Shown in pieces: positions 1-7,680 of a stretch of 64,000 bases of DNA. Each line of letters begins with the position of its first letter. Positions within the stretch are counted from its first letter, which is position 1. Source of the stretch: Streptomyces gelaticus (GTDB lineage Bacteria > Actinomycetota > Actinomycetes > Streptomycetales > Streptomycetaceae); contig NZ_BMTF01000012.1 of NCBI RefSeq assembly GCF_014649535.1, positions 111,792 to 175,791 of the forward strand, read 5' to 3'. Under the pieces are notes generated by a model. It was not told the origin of the DNA and did no database searches. It worked only from the letters and a program-made list of their open reading frames with translations. A program made the position numbers and the translations under genes.

Positions 1-497
1 GGATGGAAGTCCGGCGCGAAGCAGAAGGTGATGCCGGCCTCGTCGACCACGGCGGCGATCCGCTCGGGCGGCAGCCGCAGGGTGACCCCCAGCGCCTCCA
101 GGACGTCGGCGGAGCCGGAGGCCGAACTCGCCGCACGGTTGCCGTGCTTGACGACCCGTGCCCCCGCTCCTGCCGCGACGATCGCGGACATCGTGGAGAT
201 GTTGACCGTGCGTGCCCCATCGCCCCCGGTGCCCACCACGTCGACGGTCCTCCCCGGCACGTCGATGTGTACGGCATGGGCCAGCATGCCGTGCACGAGC
301 CCTTCGAGCTCGCCCACGGTCTCGCCCTTGGCCCGCAGGGCCACCAGGAATCCGGCGATCTGCGCGTCGGTCGCCCGGCCCCGCATCACCTGGTCCATCA
401 CCCAGGCGGTGTCGACGGCGGTCAGATCCCGGCCGTCGAGCACCTGCCCCAGCAACGGGGGCCAGGAGCGGTCCTGTTCCGGTGTCGTGGCGCTCAC
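1..497 (-). CDS. trpD: Anthranilate phosphoribosyltransferase, 3' end outside window
   Basis: Cytoplasmic enzyme that joins PRPP to anthranilate, the second step of tryptophan synthesis. Only the first 165 residues are in the window and the C-terminal half is beyond the left edge (family length about 340). Seen in the translation: the GTGGD phosphate-binding loop at residues 89-93 and the KHGNRAASS motif at 117-125, both family hallmarks. The GTG start at 497 is preceded by AAGGAG at 7 nt. It lies about 20 nt downstream of the repeat-peptide gene and follows trpE-trpG on the same strand, so it is probably co-transcribed with the peptide. Being in a cluster with a SARP regulator, it is likely a pathway-specific duplicate rather than the housekeeping copy; that is inference. 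Confidence 0.93.
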   Translation of the reverse strand, partial: MSATTPEQDRSWPPLLGQVLDGRDLTAVDTAWVMDQVMRGRATDAQIAGFLVALRAKGETVGELEGLVHGMLAHAVHIDVPGRTVDVVGTGGDGARTVNISTMSAIVAAGAGARVVKHGNRAASSASGSADVLEALGVTLRLPPERIAAVVDEAGITFCFAPDFH

Positions 498-517
498 TGG
501 TCTTCTCCTTCTTCGGG

Positions 518-832
518 TCAGGCGCTCAGCGCCGGGTGCCACGGATCGTCCAACGGGATGGTGGCGGCCGCGGGGCTCGGGTGCCACGGGTCGTCCAGCA
601 GGGCGGCAGCAGTCACGGGGCTCGGGTGCCACGGGTCGTCCAGCAGGGCGGCAGCAGTCACGGGGCTCGGGTGCCACGGGTCGTCCAGCAGGGCGGAGGC
701 GGTGGCGTAGGAGCTGCCGCGGTCCTCCCGGCCGGCCTCCGAGACGGTCTGCACGGTGGCGAATATCGCCGCACCGGCGAGCGTCATGACGACGGTCTTC
801 TGGATCTTCTCGTTGATCGCCTTGAGCTTCAT
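518..832 (-). CDS. Putative secreted or precursor peptide with four DDPWHP repeats
   Basis: A 104-residue protein I cannot assign to a family. Residues 1-12 are basic (MKLKAINEKIQK) and 13-30 are a hydrophobic stretch resembling a Sec signal or membrane anchor; SEA at 31-33 could be a signal peptidase site. From residue 46 the protein is almost entirely a 15-residue repeat, with the hexapeptide DDPWHP at 50-55, 65-70, 80-85 and 95-100, separated by small residues (SPVTAAAL type). At DNA level the repeats are 45 bp and two are identical. ATG at 832 follows a GGGGGGAAA purine run. It sits between trpG and trpD on the same strand. It could be a multi-core ribosomal peptide precursor, a secreted repetitive peptide, or a tryptophan-sensing leader. 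Coding is supported by the in-frame 45 bp period, the start signal and tight spacing to trpD; function is unknown. Confidence 0.75.
   Translation of the reverse strand: MKLKAINEKIQKTVVMTLAGAAIFATVQTVSEAGREDRGSSYATASALLDDPWHPSPVTAAALLDDPWHPSPVTAAALLDDPWHPSPAAATIPLDDPWHPALSA
526..705 (-). repeat. Four tandem 45-bp repeats inside the peptide gene
   Basis: Period 45 bp. The copies at 571-615 and 616-660 are identical. The copy at 661-705 matches for its first 36 bases and then diverges. The copy at 526-570 is more degenerate but keeps the DDPWHP coding. A multiple of three preserves the reading frame, and the near-identity points to recent slippage or recombination amplification. Two of the spacers carry VTAAA; the third and fourth repeats differ there. 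Confidence 0.95.
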
Positions 833-1118
833 GATTTATTTCCCCCCATATGAACTGCTGCGGCTCGTTCCGACATCCAGAACATTAGGAAGGACCGGTT
901 TCGAATCATTATCGCCAGGACTTCCACCCCTACGACCCGGCAATAAAATTGATATACCTGCTGCTCAGCCCCATCCGGACCGGGGTATTCCAGCCACACG
1001 AGAGGGCGAGACCGGGGCGCTCACATACCGTCGAGGGAGTTGATCCAAAGCCGATTCCCCAATAAACCGACGGCCTGCCGAACGAGGTTCGTACGCCCCG
1101 GAAACGCAAGGAAATTCA
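833..1118. other. AT-rich spacer upstream of the repeat-peptide gene
   Basis: 286 bases between the end of trpG and the peptide start. It is markedly richer in A+T than its surroundings (for example the AATAAAATTGATATACC stretch near 942-958), which is unusual in this genome. No gene is recognised. It may hold a separate promoter for the peptide-trpD pair on the minus strand (TATATC at 956-951 is a possible -10), but no convincing -35 element was found at the right distance. Confidence 0.4.
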
Positions 1119-1748
1119 TTACCCGACCGACCCGGCGCGCGAGTTCCGCATGCCGGTCTCCTCCCGCGCGGGACCGGCCCGACGGGCGGCCGTCAGGAAG
1201 TTGTCAAGGAGCCGCAGGCCGCCGACGGTGGTGATGGACTCGGGATGGAACTGCACCCCCTCCACGGCGAGCGTGCGGTGCCGCAACCCCATCACGTAGC
1301 CGTCGTCCTGGGCGTGCGCGGTGGCGATCAGCGGGGGCGGCAGTGGTTCGTCGGCGATCAGCGAGTGGTAGCGCGTGGCCGTCATCACCGGCTCCAGCCC
1401 CTCGAACACCCCGGCGTCGTCGTGGCGCACGAGGCTGGTCTTACCGTGCTTGAGCCGCTCGGCGACCGTGACCCGGCCTCCGTACGCCAGGCAGATCGCC
1501 TGGTGGCCGAGGCAGATGCCGAGCAGCGGCACGGATCCGGCGAAGGTGTGCACCAGCTCGACGTGCCCCGAGTCGGCCGCGTGGCCGGGCCCGGGGCCGA
1601 GGACGACCGCGTCGGGGCGGAGTCCGGCGAGCTGCTGCGGGGTGCGGGTGTGCGACCGCACGACTTCGGTGTCGGCGCCCAGGGTGCGCAGGTACTGGTC
1701 GATGATGTGGGTGAAGCTGTCGTACGCGTCGACGAGCAGGACCTTCAC
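1119..1748 (-). CDS. trpG: Anthranilate synthase component II (glutamine amidotransferase)
   Basis: Class I glutamine amidotransferase subunit, 209 residues, that releases ammonia from glutamine for the TrpE subunit. Catalytic triad seen: Cys79 in GICLGHQ, His168 and Glu170 in the FHPES motif; the GPGPG oxyanion region is at 51-55. The GTG start overlaps the trpE stop codon (GTGA), so the two are translationally coupled and form one enzyme. The PabA family is very similar in sequence; the partner's PIAGT motif decides in favour of anthranilate synthase. The last 15 or so residues extend beyond the usual family end. Confidence 0.93.
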   Translation of the reverse strand: MKVLLVDAYDSFTHIIDQYLRTLGADTEVVRSHTRTPQQLAGLRPDAVVLGPGPGHAADSGHVELVHTFAGSVPLLGICLGHQAICLAYGGRVTVAERLKHGKTSLVRHDDAGVFEGLEPVMTATRYHSLIADEPLPPPLIATAHAQDDGYVMGLRHRTLAVEGVQFHPESITTVGGLRLLDNFLTAARRAGPAREETGMRNSRAGSVG

Positions 1749-3280
1749 GGCAGCAGCTCCTCACCGGTCAGCGCCCAGTAGGCCGCGCCCATCTTGTGCA
1801 GGGTCTCCCGCCACTCGGCCCCGGGGGACGAGTCGGCGACGATGCCCGCGCAGCTCTGGGTGGAGTAGGTGCCGCTGCGGCCGTTGTGCACGATCGTGCG
1901 GATGCACAGGGCGAGTTGGCTCCAGCCGCGCAGGTCGACGAGGCCGACGGCGCCCGCGTACATGCCGCGCGGCTCGCTCTCCAGCTCCTCGATGATCTCC
2001 ATGGCGCGGATCTTGGGTGCGCCGGTGACGGTGCCCGCCGGGAAGGTCGCGCGCAGCACGGACCAGGTGTCGTCCTCGGGGGCGAGGGTGCCCTCGACGG
2101 TGGAGACGAGATGGAAGACGTGCGAGTACGTCTCGACCGTCATCAGCTCCCGTGCCTCCAGCGTGCCGGGCAGGCAGACCCGGCCGATGTCGTTGCGGCA
2201 CAGGTCGACGAGCATGACGTGCTCGGCCCGCTCCTTCTCGTCGGCGACGAGCCGGGCGACCCGGGGCTCGTCCACCGCGGGGTCGCCGGTGCGCGGTGCC
2301 GTCCCGGCGATGGGCCGCATGACGACCTTGCCGCCCTCGGTGCGGAAGAGCACTTCGGGGCTGGCTCCGATGACGGTACGCCCGTCGCGCGGGACGAGGT
2401 ACATGTACGGGGACGGGTTGCGGCCGCGCAGCCGCCGGTAGACCTCGAAGGGTTCGAGGGACGATTCGACGTCGATGCGGTGGCCGATCTGGATCTGGTA
2501 GATGTCGCCGACGCCGATGTGCTCCAGGCAGCGCCGGGCCCGCGCAAGGAATGTCCGCTCGTCGCAGGTGTCCCGTACGGAGTGCGGCCGGGGCGCCTCG
2601 GGCAGGACTTCGGGGACCCGGCCGGCGGCGGCGACCGCCGCGACGGTCTCCTCGGTCAGATCGAAGGGCACCGGGCCGGGGAAGGCGTCGCTGCGCGCGG
2701 TGAGCCTGCGCACGGCGCCCGGTTCCGGGCCGTACCAGACGGTCTCGCGGAACAGGCCGAGCACGATGTCGGGTTCGCCGTCGTCGCGGTCGCCCCGGTC
2801 GGGCAGCGTCTCCATGTGCCAGGCGGAGCCGTAGCCGAAGGTGGCGAGGAATCCGAAGGCGTAGCTGTCCCGGGGTCGGTCCGTCTCCACGGTGAAAAGG
2901 TCCTGGACCGCGCGCAGCAGCTGCCAGACCTGGTCGCCGTGGAGGAGACCGCGTTCATTGCCGGGTCTGGGGGTGAGGCCGAGTCCGTCGGCGGCCGTGA
3001 GGGCCGCGGCGACGAGTGGGTCAACGCCGTCGACAAAGATCCGGTCGCCGAACAGCCGGATCTCGGCGAGCAGTCCGTGGCCGACGACGGTGGCTCCGGG
3101 GGACTGTCCGGGGCCCTCGCGGCTCTCCAGCAGGAAGACGTCGTGCGCCGACTGCTCGCGCAGTGCGGCGTACAGGGCGAGCGGTTCGTGCGGGGCGAGG
3201 GCGGTCTCCTCCACACGTACGGTGATGGGGGCCTGGCCGGGCCCTGCGGGCCGGGGCGGGCTGTCGAGCAGAGTGGTCAC
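1745..3280 (-). CDS. trpE: Anthranilate synthase component I
   Basis: Chorismate-binding subunit of anthranilate synthase, 511 residues, converting chorismate to anthranilate in the first committed step of tryptophan synthesis. The C-terminal chorismate-binding domain (about 240-505) is complete. It carries PIAGT at 323-327; Ala in the middle is typical of TrpE, whereas PabB has Lys (PIKGT). Later motifs CRNDIG and TVTGAPK are also seen. It starts with GTG 12 nt after the sbnB stop and overlaps trpG by 4 nt. Together with trpG and trpD this is a partial tryptophan operon, as seen in gene clusters for tryptophan- or anthranilate-containing natural products such as the calcium-dependent antibiotic of S. 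coelicolor. Confidence 0.93.
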   Translation of the reverse strand: MTTLLDSPPRPAGPGQAPITVRVEETALAPHEPLALYAALREQSAHDVFLLESREGPGQSPGATVVGHGLLAEIRLFGDRIFVDGVDPLVAAALTAADGLGLTPRPGNERGLLHGDQVWQLLRAVQDLFTVETDRPRDSYAFGFLATFGYGSAWHMETLPDRGDRDDGEPDIVLGLFRETVWYGPEPGAVRRLTARSDAFPGPVPFDLTEETVAAVAAAGRVPEVLPEAPRPHSVRDTCDERTFLARARRCLEHIGVGDIYQIQIGHRIDVESSLEPFEVYRRLRGRNPSPYMYLVPRDGRTVIGASPEVLFRTEGGKVVMRPIAGTAPRTGDPAVDEPRVARLVADEKERAEHVMLVDLCRNDIGRVCLPGTLEARELMTVETYSHVFHLVSTVEGTLAPEDDTWSVLRATFPAGTVTGAPKIRAMEIIEELESEPRGMYAGAVGLVDLRGWSQLALCIRTIVHNGRSGTYSTQSCAGIVADSSPGAEWRETLHKMGAAYWALTGEELLP

Positions 3281-3292
3281 GGTCGTCTCATC

Positions 3293-4327
3293 TCAGCCGT
3301 ATCGGCGCATCTCGTGGAAGAAGCCGTCCACGACGGCGAGTTCGCCGTCGGCGTGCAGGGTGTCGTAGATGTGTCTGCCGACCGCGAGGTCCAGGACGCC
3401 GAGCCCGAAGGGCGAGAAGACAACGGGCCGGTCGCCGGGAATCTTCAGGTCGCCGGTGAGCACGTCGTACAGGGTGCCGTCGATGAACTCCCGGTTTCCG
3501 CAGAGCTGTTCGGCCAGGTGCGGGGAGGTTTCCGCCTTGAGGCAGTGGTCGATGTCGTCGACGACGTTGGTGGCCGCGAGGATCACCTGGGGCGACAGGT
3601 CGCGCAACGACACGTGCAGGACCAGCGGATTGTGGGTGAACCATCCGGGGTCGGTGACGTGCGGGGCCGCTGCGACGGTGGCGAAGACGATGACGTCGCT
3701 GGAGCGGATCAGCTGTTCGGGGCCGGTGTGCAGGGTGACCGTACCGTTGTCGCCCTCGCGCTCCAGGTGTTCGGCGAAACCCCGGGCGTGTTCGTCCGAC
3801 AGGTCGTACACCCCGGTCTTCTCGAAGCTCCAGCCGGTGCCCACGAGGTACTGGTGGATGAACCGGGCGATCAGACCGGTACCGAAGAAGCCGATCCGGC
3901 GTGGCCGGTCACGCCCTTCGGTGAGCCTGTCCGCGGCGAGCGCCGCCGAGGCGGCGGTGCGGGCGGCGCTGATGATGGAACTCTCCAGACAGGCCAGCGG
4001 GTAGCCGGTCGCCGGATCGTTGAGGACGAGCACGGCGGAGGCCCTGGGTATCCCGGCCGCCACGTTCTCGGGGAAGCTGGAGATCCATTTGATGCCGTCG
4101 ACGGGTGCGTCTCCGCCGAGGGAGGCGGGCAGGGCGATGATGCGTGAGGTGGGGCGGTCGGGGAAGCGCAGGAAATAGGACGGCGGGTTGACCGTGTCAC
4201 CACCGCCGTGCACGCGGTAGGCCGACTCGATCAGCCGGACCACTTCCTCGTGCCGGCCGTCGAGGACTCGGTGCACGTGCGCGCCGGGGATCACGGCGAA
4301 CGACGGCACCCCGGGGGTAGGCGGCAT
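3293..4327 (-). CDS. SbnB-like ornithine cyclodeaminase-family dehydrogenase
   Basis: 344 residues, ornithine cyclodeaminase/mu-crystallin fold, closest in feel to SbnB, the NAD-dependent enzyme that splits N-(2-amino-2-carboxyethyl)-glutamate to give 2,3-diaminopropionate in staphyloferrin B and related pathways. A Rossmann loop GFFGTGLIARF lies around residue 170. ATG at 4327 is preferred because GGAG stands 6 nt upstream; an in-frame GTG lies 12 nt earlier. No SbnA-like partner lies in the window, so the substrate may differ. It leads the sbnB-trpE-trpG transcript, separated from the SARP gene upstream by a hairpin. Family assignment is good; exact reaction is inferred. Confidence 0.8.
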   Translation of the reverse strand: MPPTPGVPSFAVIPGAHVHRVLDGRHEEVVRLIESAYRVHGGGDTVNPPSYFLRFPDRPTSRIIALPASLGGDAPVDGIKWISSFPENVAAGIPRASAVLVLNDPATGYPLACLESSIISAARTAASAALAADRLTEGRDRPRRIGFFGTGLIARFIHQYLVGTGWSFEKTGVYDLSDEHARGFAEHLEREGDNGTVTLHTGPEQLIRSSDVIVFATVAAAPHVTDPGWFTHNPLVLHVSLRDLSPQVILAATNVVDDIDHCLKAETSPHLAEQLCGNREFIDGTLYDVLTGDLKIPGDRPVVFSPFGLGVLDLAVGRHIYDTLHADGELAVVDGFFHEMRRYG

Positions 4328-4409
4328 CACAGACTCCACAGCTCTCGGGAAACTGAATCTCTGTGACGAAGCTAGGCATACGCCTTATCGGCGTGATATC
4401 GCCGGATTA

Positions 4410-4434
4410 AGCGGGGCCCGCCCGCCGCCCCGCT
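4410..4434 (-). terminator. Hairpin after the SARP regulator gene
   Basis: Perfect 8-bp stem AGCGGGGC/GCCCCGCT with a 9-nt loop, starting 11 nt beyond the regulator's stop codon. It is GC-rich without a clear U tract, as is common in Streptomyces. It would separate regulator transcription from the sbnB-trp operon. Confidence 0.5.
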
Positions 4435-4444
4435 CGGCTCCCTT

Positions 4445-7432
4445 CTACTCGCCGAGCCCCACCTCCGGGGAGCCGCTGAGCTCCCGGGCGACCTCCTCCT
4501 GCCAGTGCGTGGCCCCCCTGCGGGTGAACAGCTCCTTGGCGCCCAGGAGTTCGGCCCGCGCCTCCTCCTCCCTGCCCAGCTCCCGCAGGAGTACGCCGAG
4601 CTTCAGCCGGATCGACCCCTCGACCACGGGGCTGCCGAGCCCGCGGGCGACCCTGCGCCCCTGGACGTACGCGGTCTCGGCGGATTCGAGCGCGCCGAGC
4701 GCCACGCGGGCCTGGCCGAGTCCGTACAGGGCGTGCGCGAGGCCGTGGGTGTCGGCCTTCGCCCGGGACAGCTCCTCCACGCGCAGGTACGACTCCTCGG
4801 CCTCCTCCGCCCGCCCGGACAGGAGCTGTGCGCTGCCCAGCCGGTACAGGCACTGGGCGAGGCTGCGCGAGGCGCCGGGCTCCATGGACTCCGCGACCCG
4901 CACCGCGTCCCGGGCGTGCCCGAGGCTGGCCTCGTAGTTGCCCCGGTCCAGCTCCAGCTGGGCCATGTTCTGGAGGACGGACGACTCCGACGACAGGTCA
5001 CCGGCCTCGCGGAAGATGGGCAGGGCCCCGCGCAGGCGGCCGGCCGCCGCGTCGGGGTCGCCCTGGAGGCGGTGGACGACCGCGAGGTTCCGCAGGACCA
5101 GGGCCCGGCCCAACCGCTCGTCCATGTCGCCGTACAGCTCCAGCGCCTCCTCGGAGCGTGCCTTCGCCTCGTCCATGCTCTGCCGCATCAGCGCGGCGGC
5201 ACCGATGTGGTGCAGCATGACCGCCTGGCCCAGGCGGTCGTCGGCGGCCCGGGCCGCGTCCAGGGCGTGCACGGCGCAGCTGTGCCAGTTCTCCACGTAG
5301 CTGCGCGTCTCGAAGAGCACGGATGCGGAGCCCGTGAGATCCCAGGCGAGATCGGCCATGCCCATCCGAGCCGCCTGCTCGACCATGCCCACCAGGCAGA
5401 GCCGCTCCGCCTCGAACCAGGCCAGCGGGTCCGCGAGCAGCTCCGCCAGCAGGTCCGTGTCGATGGTGCCCAGTTCGGTGCCACTGTGCACGACGCCGAA
5501 CTCCCCGCCGCTCTCCCGGCGATGGGCCTCGCGGGCAATGGCCAGGGCGGTACGGAAGACCCGGCGGCAGGCGCCCTGCCAGGCCTCCTCCGGCTCCTCG
5601 TCCCGGGCGCGCTCCCTCGCGTACAGACGCAGCAGGGTCTGGAAGCGGTAGCGCAGCCGGCCGGTCGCGTCGACGCCCACGACCTCCAGGAACTGGGTGT
5701 CCACCAGGTCCTCCAGGAGCAGTTCCGCGTCTATCACGTCCACGTCGAGCAGGGCGGCGGCCACCCAGGACGTGAAGTCCGGTACGTCGGCGAGGCCGAG
5801 GCGCCGGTAGAGACGGGCCGCGTCGGTGGAGAGGTAGCGGTAGCTGAGCTCGAACCCGGCCCGTACCCGGGACCCTCCCTGGCTCAGCTCGTCGAGCCTG
5901 CGCCGCTCGTCACTGAGTCTCGCCACCATGTGCCGTACCGACCAGTGCGGTTTGGACGCGAGGCGCGCGGCCGCGATGCGCAGGGCGAGCGGCAGCCGGT
6001 CGCAGAGCTCGACCAGGCGGGTCGCGTCCGTGCGGGCGGCGATCCGCTCCTCACCGGCGATCTTGGCGACGAGTTCGACGGCCGCGTCGGGCGGCAGGAC
6101 GCCCAGGTGGACGCGGGCCTCTTGCGGCCAGGTCACCAATTGCTCCAGCTGGTCGCGGCTGGTGACGACCACGCAGCTGGCGCCACTGCCCGGCAACAGC
6201 GGGGCGACCTGGGCATGAGTACGCACATTGTCCAGGACGATCAGTGCGCGGCGTTCGGTGAGCAGGCTGCGGTAGAGCGCGATCCGCTCCTCCAGGGCCT
6301 CCGGGATCTGCTGCCCCGGCACGCCGAGCGAGCGCAGGAAGCGGCCGAGGACATCGGCGACGGACGCGGGCTCGTGCTGCTCGTCGTAACCGCGCAGGTC
6401 CGCGAAGAGCCGCCCGTCCGGGTAGTCGTCCGCGGCCCGGTGCGCCCAGCGCAGGGCGAGGCCGGACTTGCCGACCCCGGCAACACCGGTGATCAGGCCG
6501 ACGGTGGGCGTCTGGAGCGCTCCGCCGGACTTGATCATCAGCGCGTCCAGGGCCGCGAGTTCGGCCTCGCGGCCGGTGAAACCCGGTACGTCGGGCGGCA
6601 GTTCGGAGGGGACAACGACGACCTCGGGTGCCGCTGCCTCGGCCGCGATGGAGTGCGGTCCGTCGGCCGGGCTCAACGACGGGTCGTCGCGCAGGATCAG
6701 ATCGTGCAGTTCCTGGAGGTCCGGGCCCGGTTCGAGCCCGAGCTCCTCGATGAACTGCTCGCGCGCCTCCCGGTAGGACTCCATGGCCTCGGCGCGCCGG
6801 CCCGCCCGGTACTGGGCGAGCATCTGGTGGTACCGGGTCCGCTCTCGCAGCGGGTTCTCCTGTACGACGCCGCCGAGTTCGGGCAGCAGCTCGTAGTGGC
6901 GCCCCAACGCCAGCTGGACGGCTGTGGCGTCGTCGTACGCGTTGAGCCGGTACTCGCCGAGGCGGTTGGCCTCCTCCTCGACGAGCAGCCCGGACACTCC
7001 CGCGAGCGCGGGCCCGCGCCACAGGTCGAGGGCGCGCCGGTAGCCGCTCGCCGCGTCCTCCAGGCGATGCTCGCGCGTCGCGGTCTCCGCCTGGGCGACG
7101 AGGTCGGTGAACTCCACCGAGTCGATGTAGTGGCTCTCGGCGTCGAGAAGGTATCCCGGATGTGCGGTCACGATGGTGTCGTCGGTCGCGCCCTGCGCCT
7201 TGAACGTCTTGCGGAGCGCGGCGATGACGATGGCGATCTGGGTACGGGCGGTGGCGGGCGGGTTCCCGTTCCACACCTCGTGCACCAGTGTGTCCACCGG
7301 CACGGTCCGGCCGGGATTGAGCAACAGCAGAGCGAGCGTGGTCCGTTGACGCGCCCCGCCGATGACCACCTTTCGCTCACCCGACGTCACCATGAGTGGG
7401 CCAAGGATTTTGAATACGAACCGTTCCCCCAC
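4445..7432 (-). CDS. AfsR/SARP-family pathway regulator with NB-ARC and TPR domains
   Basis: About 995 residues. Domains in order: OmpR-type winged helix (1-95), bacterial transcriptional activation domain BTAD (100-245), NB-ARC ATPase (290-560) with P-loop GVAGVGKS, and C-terminal TPR array (690-970) with many A-x-Y/L repeats. This is the large AfsR/SARP architecture that activates antibiotic cluster genes in streptomycetes, binding direct heptamer repeats near the -35. The frame stays open to 7546, but the GTG at 7432 (GERFVFKILGPL) has GGAGG just upstream and begins at the normal family start. Its place between the carboxylase and sbnB-trp genes argues that it controls this cluster. Confidence 0.9.
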   Translation of the reverse strand: MGERFVFKILGPLMVTSGERKVVIGGARQRTTLALLLLNPGRTVPVDTLVHEVWNGNPPATARTQIAIVIAALRKTFKAQGATDDTIVTAHPGYLLDAESHYIDSVEFTDLVAQAETATREHRLEDAASGYRRALDLWRGPALAGVSGLLVEEEANRLGEYRLNAYDDATAVQLALGRHYELLPELGGVVQENPLRERTRYHQMLAQYRAGRRAEAMESYREAREQFIEELGLEPGPDLQELHDLILRDDPSLSPADGPHSIAAEAAAPEVVVVPSELPPDVPGFTGREAELAALDALMIKSGGALQTPTVGLITGVAGVGKSGLALRWAHRAADDYPDGRLFADLRGYDEQHEPASVADVLGRFLRSLGVPGQQIPEALEERIALYRSLLTERRALIVLDNVRTHAQVAPLLPGSGASCVVVTSRDQLEQLVTWPQEARVHLGVLPPDAAVELVAKIAGEERIAARTDATRLVELCDRLPLALRIAAARLASKPHWSVRHMVARLSDERRRLDELSQGGSRVRAGFELSYRYLSTDAARLYRRLGLADVPDFTSWVAAALLDVDVIDAELLLEDLVDTQFLEVVGVDATGRLRYRFQTLLRLYARERARDEEPEEAWQGACRRVFRTALAIAREAHRRESGGEFGVVHSGTELGTIDTDLLAELLADPLAWFEAERLCLVGMVEQAARMGMADLAWDLTGSASVLFETRSYVENWHSCAVHALDAARAADDRLGQAVMLHHIGAAALMRQSMDEAKARSEEALELYGDMDERLGRALVLRNLAVVHRLQGDPDAAAGRLRGALPIFREAGDLSSESSVLQNMAQLELDRGNYEASLGHARDAVRVAESMEPGASRSLAQCLYRLGSAQLLSGRAEEAEESYLRVEELSRAKADTHGLAHALYGLGQARVALGALESAETAYVQGRRVARGLGSPVVEGSIRLKLGVLLRELGREEEARAELLGAKELFTRRGATHWQEEVARELSGSPEVGLGE

Positions 7433-7680
7433 CGGGCCTCCGTTTCCCCCCACCCCGAGGCATTCCGGGGTCACATTACCCGTCCAGGAGTTCGATACGG
7501 GTGATCGGCGGCGAACTCTCGGTGGCTGGTTTCCGGGGCCGGGCACGGGCGTATCACTCCGGACCGGTTACCTGTCATATGCGGTCACATCCGCATGGTT
7601 CCGATCAGCTTCGCCACGGGCGGAAAAGCGGCCGGCGAAGGCGCGGCAGGATCTCGCGAGCCGCGCCCCGGCGCCGTCGT

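Noticed and set aside
526..705. The 45-bp repeats as a CRISPR array
   Set aside because: Repeats are contiguous without unique spacers, in frame with a coding gene, and no cas genes are near.
3..710. Plus-strand frames across trpD and the repeat peptide
   Set aside because: The plus-strand version of the repeat reads as GSSRAAAVTGLGCH, has no start signal, and overlaps the trpD coding region, whose PRPP motifs are clear on the minus strand.
518..832. The peptide as a classic trp attenuator leader
   Set aside because: Known trp leaders are about 15-30 codons with adjacent Trp codons near a terminator; here the Trp codons are single and 15 apart in a 104-codon gene. Kept only as a weak alternative.
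1796..4147. 783-residue frame opposite trpE and sbnB
   Set aside because: No domain, overlaps two genes with full motif support.
4505..7504. A 999-residue frame opposite the SARP gene
   Set aside because: The regulator has clear BTAD, NB-ARC and TPR domains; the opposite frame has only low-complexity text.
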